Part shown: positions 59,665-64,000 of the stretch, piece after piece | Numbering within the stretch: position 1 is the first letter of the stretch | How the letters are laid out: each line of letters begins with the position of its first letter | Source of the DNA: Dicyema japonicum | Lineage: Eukaryota > Dicyemida > Rhombozoa > Dicyemidae | DNA length: 64,000 nucleotides | Direction: 5' to 3' | NCBI GenBank assembly: GCA_011109175.1 | Contig: RDEW01000051.1 | Location: 242,685 to 306,684, forward strand | The notes under the pieces: model-generated | Databases searched by the model: none | What the model was told of the DNA's origin: nothing | Seen by the model: the letters and a program-made list of their open reading frames with translations, nothing else | Program-made: the position numbers and the translations under genes

Positions 59665-60860
59665 TTTAAAATTATCGTTAAATTATGTATTTATAGGCCT
59701 AGTTACTACGCCGTCAATGTACGTTAATGGCCATTTACCAGAATTTAGAGTATTCTTTATTTTAATTACTAACAGCTCATTCACTGGTTGGTCAATCAAG
59801 TTTACGTTTACTTGGTAATACTAGTATGCAATAAAATTCTTAAAAAGCTGATAAAATAGTTTATCTGTCGATGCTGGATGATAAAATAGTTTACCTCTCC
59901 GAGTCTGTCGGCAGTTTATCAGGCAACTCTCGTTTACGAGGTAGGGCCGTGCCAAGCGGTGCTTGGTCTATGGCAATCTTTCGCAAGTCGTCTGTCGTTC
60001 AGGAAGCTGTCTACAAAATTATTGGAGCAAACTTCAAGTCCATTCCTCTCGAGGCACATCTTGTTGAACGACATCCACCATACAAGTCAGTCCCTTAAAC
60101 AAAATCTTGTTCAAATACCTTAAAACCCACTATAAATACGAGGTAGCGTCATGTCAAATAAAAAGGGTAATACAGGATCCCCGTCTTCGTCAGTCTCGTC
60201 TATATACGTACCCTAAGGATAGATACTCACTCAAAGACTCTATTCAGTTCTTAATAAGCTCTTCAGTTCTCCCAGTCTGTGAACTTTAGTAAGGACCAAC
60301 ACAAGAGGACAGACCTGTAATAAGGGTTAGACATTTTATAAGAGAGTCATCACCTCTGCCGTCTTAAGTCTCCCAAAAAGTACCTCAAATTAACTAACAG
60401 CCATATTTTATTCAAATGTCACAGATATACCCATTTCCAAGTAAAATAATTGGAACTGTTACATCATAACCAATGAATAAAATTAGCTATGATTCAGAAC
60501 TAATGGATGACTTGGTCTTCCTTCTCCAATTGACGGATTAGTATAGAACAAGTGAGGACGCAGGAGACATTGAAAATCAAATTTTGAACTAAGAAGTGCA
60601 CGAAGAATCCAGGTTCAAATCGCCTCCGAGAAGTGAAAGAGCTTCTCGTATAGGATGGGAGTCAACATGGTAAAAATAAAACTAATCATTTCAAAAATGC
60701 TGAAATTAGCTTATTCAGTTCAAAAGAGTACGGACTGCACTCAATCGTATGTTGCCTATTCAACATAATTCGACCAAAGACGTAGGGTAAATCAATTTTC
60801 CCTACAAAACGATTTATCAATAAACTTTCCAACATACATCATAGCCATGTCAAAAACATA
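59665..60860. other. Unassigned
   Basis: Near-repeat GATAAAATAGTTTAYCTSTC twice at 59850-59900. Frame 59871-60098 (+), GRAVPSGAWSMAIFRKSSVV..., is not recognised. A B-box-like AGGTTCAAATCGCC is at 60611. Confidence 0.3.
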
Positions 60861-60865
60861 TTCAG

Positions 60866-61945
60866 TTGTCGAACAGGTACCACGTCATTTTACAAATTAG
60901 TTCTCTATTCCTGCTGAGAAACTCCTTGTCAGCACAAAAATTAAACTACGTTCTTCGGGGGATCCTGTTACTTGAAAATGCAACACTATCGATTTTCTCT
61001 GCCGGACGACTATCGAACGTCTTACAAATGTTAAATTTGACGACCAAGGAAGGGACCAAGTAACCTTACCCGCTAGCTTTGGTGGACTGGGAATCCCCTC
61101 ACCAAAAGATTTAGCTCGCCCTGCGTATCTGTCCTCATTTTGCTCCAATCAGCTATTGATCAAGATGATTCTCCAACTCCCAACAGAATCGTCGGAGATC
61201 AGAGATATGGAGCATCTGAGAGTCAACATACCTAAGCAGAAGGGTCCATCTAATAAGATATATATGAGAGGCTTCTGAACCAACCAAACCAACACCGACG
61301 TGCCTGTCTAGTCGATGGAAGGTGCGAATGGAGTGGCGCTTGGATCAATGCCCTCCTGGTCGGTAGCGTCGAGACCCACCTTGTGACGAGACTGTCCGCA
61401 CTAGTATCTCCATCAGACTTGGACTAAAAATTTTCCAGACTCACAAGTACCGGTGCGGTGGTACCGTCGACTGTATGGAGATCATGCGCTTTCATTCCGA
61501 AGAAGTGCAGGACAATTCCAAGACATATGGCGATCAACAGAATTGTTAAGCGAGCCCTGGAGTCTGTTGGATACCCCTCCATACTTGAACCTGTTAGCTT
61601 GGATAGAGGAGACGGGATACGGCTGGACGGAATCACAATTTTTCCATTCGAGGAGGGGGGACCCTTTGATCCAACATTGTTGAGAGCGCGGTAGACACAC
61701 TGTATGCCGTGGAAAAAAACAATGAAAGCAAAGGAGAAAAAATACGAAGCGTTGCATGATCGGTTCACGTTCTGCTCCATCATAGTTGATACAAAAGAAT
61801 AAGCGGGAAATTTTTTCGTTTCCTAAAGAAACTTGGACGTCTAGCTACACTAAAAAGCCACAACACATGTGAGGCTCTGTGGCTTCTCCAGTTGATCTCT
61901 GTTTCAATCGTGAAAGACAATGCAACGTCGATTTTTGATTGATTT
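60866..61945 (+). mobile_element. LINE ORF2 C-terminal third (GGLGI/RPDG/RGNA type)
   Basis: LLRNSLSAQKLNYVLRG, then LPASFGGLGIPSPKDLARPA, SGAWINALLVGSVETHLVTR, HALSFRRSAGQ (next frame: IPRHMAINRIVKRALESVGY), PSILEPVSLDRGDGIRLDGI, TIFPFEEG, a deletion, and FLKKLGRLATLKSHNTCEAL ending DNATSIFD stop. This is the longest C-terminal copy of the family and orders the fragments at 14.5, 24.7, 30.6 and 33.4 kb. Confidence 0.8.
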
Positions 61946-62400
61946 TTTGTTTTACAAATTCAAATTAAATTTCATTAATTTTTATTAAAATTAGATAAAA
62001 AGACCACAACAGATAAAAATATTAATAAAAACCAAAAATTTTAAATTAAAATTAATTAAATAAAAACCACAAAGAAATAAAATACAACTCTTCTACCTGG
62101 GACTCACTATTTGATCACATCTTAAGTATGGACATGAATAATCCCGCTAATCTCGCGATGGACACCACTATGCTCCTCATCCGGGATCGACTTTCCGTGG
62201 AAGACCACGAATCACTCTACCAACCTTTCTACATCAAGACCTAACTTCGATTGGGAAAAGGTAGACGTCGGCAGATGATCTTGAGCACCTGAGGGACCCA
62301 TCGAGGAACAGAGGGAACTGAAAGCGATTAACAAAACGCATCCAAGAGAGGGTGGCACAAGCGAGATAACTTTAACGTTGTTTTGCGGTGTGCTTATTAA
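61946..62400. other. No gene recognised
   Basis: AT-rich LINE 3' flank then unique sequence without a supported frame. Confidence 0.35.
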
Positions 62401-62439
62401 TAATAAAGAAATAAAATTCACAAGCCACTTAATAGTAAG

Positions 62440-62720
62440 TGCTTTTCCTCGTGTGGACTTGGTTAAGTGATTCCTTTGTGCTCTTTGCCTTTTTTACTTC
62501 CTAAGAGGAGTCATGTGATCTGCCTGTATCAGTAGAATCCCAGTGCTTGACAGGCTTTAAAAAAGGATCTGCTCTTCTCTACTCTCCTGTACTGGTTCCA
62601 CGAGATGTTTGATAGAGCTTCACTCCGACCGTTGGAACCGGATATACGCTAGTTGGACGTTAATCATCTCTTCCCCTTCTTATATCCGAGGTTATTAAAA
62701 TTTATAAACCACTCACTCTT
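62440..62720 (+). repeat. SINE-B, sense orientation
   Basis: GTCATGTGATCTGCCTGTAT, GGATCTGCTCTTCTCTACTC, CACTCCGACCGTTGGAACCG, GGATATACGCTAGTTGGACG, and tail TATCCGAGGTTATTAAAATT. Complete body to tail. Confidence 0.75.
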
Positions 62721-63004
62721 AGCCAAATTTCTGATGTACTCCCAAACTGTCCTTGTTCATGTAAATGCTGTGTCAAATACGACTTCCCCCTAACTACTAC
62801 AAAACTCGTCATTTTGGTAACGATAGAATGTTAGGCTAAACAGAGATCAGAGACTGGTGAGCTGTGGTGTCTTAGTTCAGGTCCACACTCTCTGCAACTG
62901 GACTGGAGTCAATCCTCCCTAATGCAAGATCATAAACGTGACATGCTTAAAGAACGACTCTTCTCAAGGGCTATCAACAGTATTTGCATTTTTCCCGGGA
63001 ATAT

Positions 63005-63165
63005 CCATCACCAATGATAACTCCACTGGAGCGGTTTCCACAACAATAAGTAATGGACGTCTTTTACCATTTATGCGATTCCGAATGGACTCTATTAGGT
63101 GAAACTAGATACACTAACTAGTTGTTTACTTTATCTGTATCCGGGGGTTTTTTTTATTTAACCCA
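63005..63165 (+). repeat. SINE-B, 5'-truncated
   Basis: ACTCCACTGGAGCGGTTTCC, AATGGACGTCTTTTACC, GAAACTAGATACACTAACTA, TATCCGGGGG. Sense orientation, ends in a T-rich run. Confidence 0.65.
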
Positions 63166-63379
63166 AAAACACCAATAGTTAATCTCGTTGAAATTAATTA
63201 GGTGATCCCGACGATCATGAAGAGTTTTCTCAGCTTCTCCCGATGCCGGATTGTTGACCCAACACAGTCACGGTATGGGCGGGGGACAGTGTTCGTGAGA
63301 AAGCTCACTGGGGTGATGTGCTTCTGGAAACTTGACACAGGACGGACTGTCGACGACAGGTCCTTCTGGAGGATTAACG

Positions 63380-64000
63380 TCAAAAGCTCTTGCCGTTTTG
63401 CTCAATAAGATGGTCAAAGGGACTGGGTGGAATGTTGTTCAGTTTTGAGATGTGCATTATAATAGTCGCAGCTCGACATAGGGTGTTATCAACTTTAAGA
63501 CGGTTGGTCCACGAGAGATTAAACCCATGCTGCACAGGCGTAACTGATTGTTGGCTCGATGAATTGCTTATAGAGAATACCGAGAGCAGGAATGACTTTT
63601 TTATTCCACCAAATATGGTTTTGATTAAACCAATTTTTCTCTGACAAGTTCCAATGGTCTTGTCAATATGGATAGAAGAACACATGTGCGTATCAAAAAT
63701 TTTAGGGTTCTTCGTAAAAGGGATTTTTTCGATGTCCAGGAATAGATCCACGGTACATCTTCCGAGCCTTTTATCCGAGGTAAATAGAGTGGTGGAGGAT
63801 TTTTCGGGAGATATGTTCATCCGGTTTTGTGTAGCCAAGTTTAAATTTGAAGCAAGAGTTCTTGTAATTTTTTGAAGCATCACGTGAAATAATGAGTAGG
63901 TCATCAGCATAAGCGAGAATTATCGAGTCTTCAATAACTGGGTTGGGAATGTCGGAAAGGTATGAGTTGAATAGGGCAGGAGACAGGGGGAGCATTGGGG
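63380..64000 (-). mobile_element. Non-LTR RT fragment, truncated by window edge
   Basis: LSPALFNSYLSDIP and ILAYADDLLIISRD (YADD box), then NRMNISPEKSSTTLFTSDKR, IPFTKNPKIFDTHM and SVTPVQHGFNLSWTNRLK (post-RT region). Same group as the 39-40 kb copy but diverged; one frameshift after the YADD box. Confidence 0.8.

Noticed and set aside
63390-63875. Plus-strand ORFs opposite the RT fragment
   Set aside because: They are antisense shadows of the minus-strand YADD-containing frame.

Overview
This is an AT-rich eukaryotic window, most likely from a small metazoan with a miniaturised gene architecture. The recognisable genes are animal-type: a CaMKII with its C-terminal association domain, an immunoglobulin-domain membrane protein, a cationic amino acid transporter, COG8, a GATAD1-like protein, mitochondrial threonine dehydrogenase, cardiolipin synthase, an inositol polyphosphate kinase and an E2/UBA protein. 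They are broken up by spliceosomal GT-AG introns of only about 19-32 nt. Introns of that size together with animal gene families point to a dicyemid mesozoan (Dicyema-like); this is an inference from architecture, not a database match.

Layout: 1-1509 is a truncated direct copy of 6596-8200 (COG8 5' exons plus adjoining DNA). 1.7-3.3 kb holds a damaged MFS transporter (-); 4.8-5.0 kb an SDR C-terminal exon (-); 5.6-7.1 kb COG8 (-). 8.2-16.7 kb is mostly transposon wreckage (LINE, pogo/Tigger-like DDE, Ty3/gypsy-type integrase). 16.8-17.4 kb is an E2-UBA gene (+) without the catalytic cysteine; 19.3-20.5 kb an Ig-domain membrane protein (+). An assembly gap lies at 22044-22598. 26.9-27.6 kb is ITPK (-), 28.7-29.5 kb cardiolipin synthase (+). 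30.5-36.9 kb is repeats, including a layered repeat block at 35.1-36.2 kb. 37.0-38.8 kb is CaMKII (-). 39-45.5 kb holds LINEs, hAT and pogo-like elements. 45.6-46.2 kb is a GATAD1-like gene (+). 47-53.9 kb is LINE, SINE and hAT debris with a G-rich telomere-like stretch. 54.0-56.0 kb is an SLC7/CAT transporter (+), 58.5-59.7 kb threonine dehydrogenase (-), and 60.9-64 kb LINEs.

The genes are ordinary single-copy housekeeping or signalling genes on both strands and do not form one pathway. Two are mitochondrial (cardiolipin synthase, threonine dehydrogenase), two are membrane transporters and two are signalling enzymes (CaMKII, ITPK). The repeats include at least two tRNA-headed SINE families; the larger shares its 3' tail with resident LINEs.

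Most notable: a roughly 6-fold excess of the palindrome CACGTG, clustered in gene-bearing stretches and often read in exons as the His-Val codon pair; an E2 fold with Phe in place of the catalytic Cys; a CaMKII whose HRD motif reads HAD and is followed at once by a stop-free 24-nt intron; and a recent duplication dated by an 84-bp insertion present in one copy only. Exon joins given below were worked out by hand from family conservation and splice signals, without transcript evidence.
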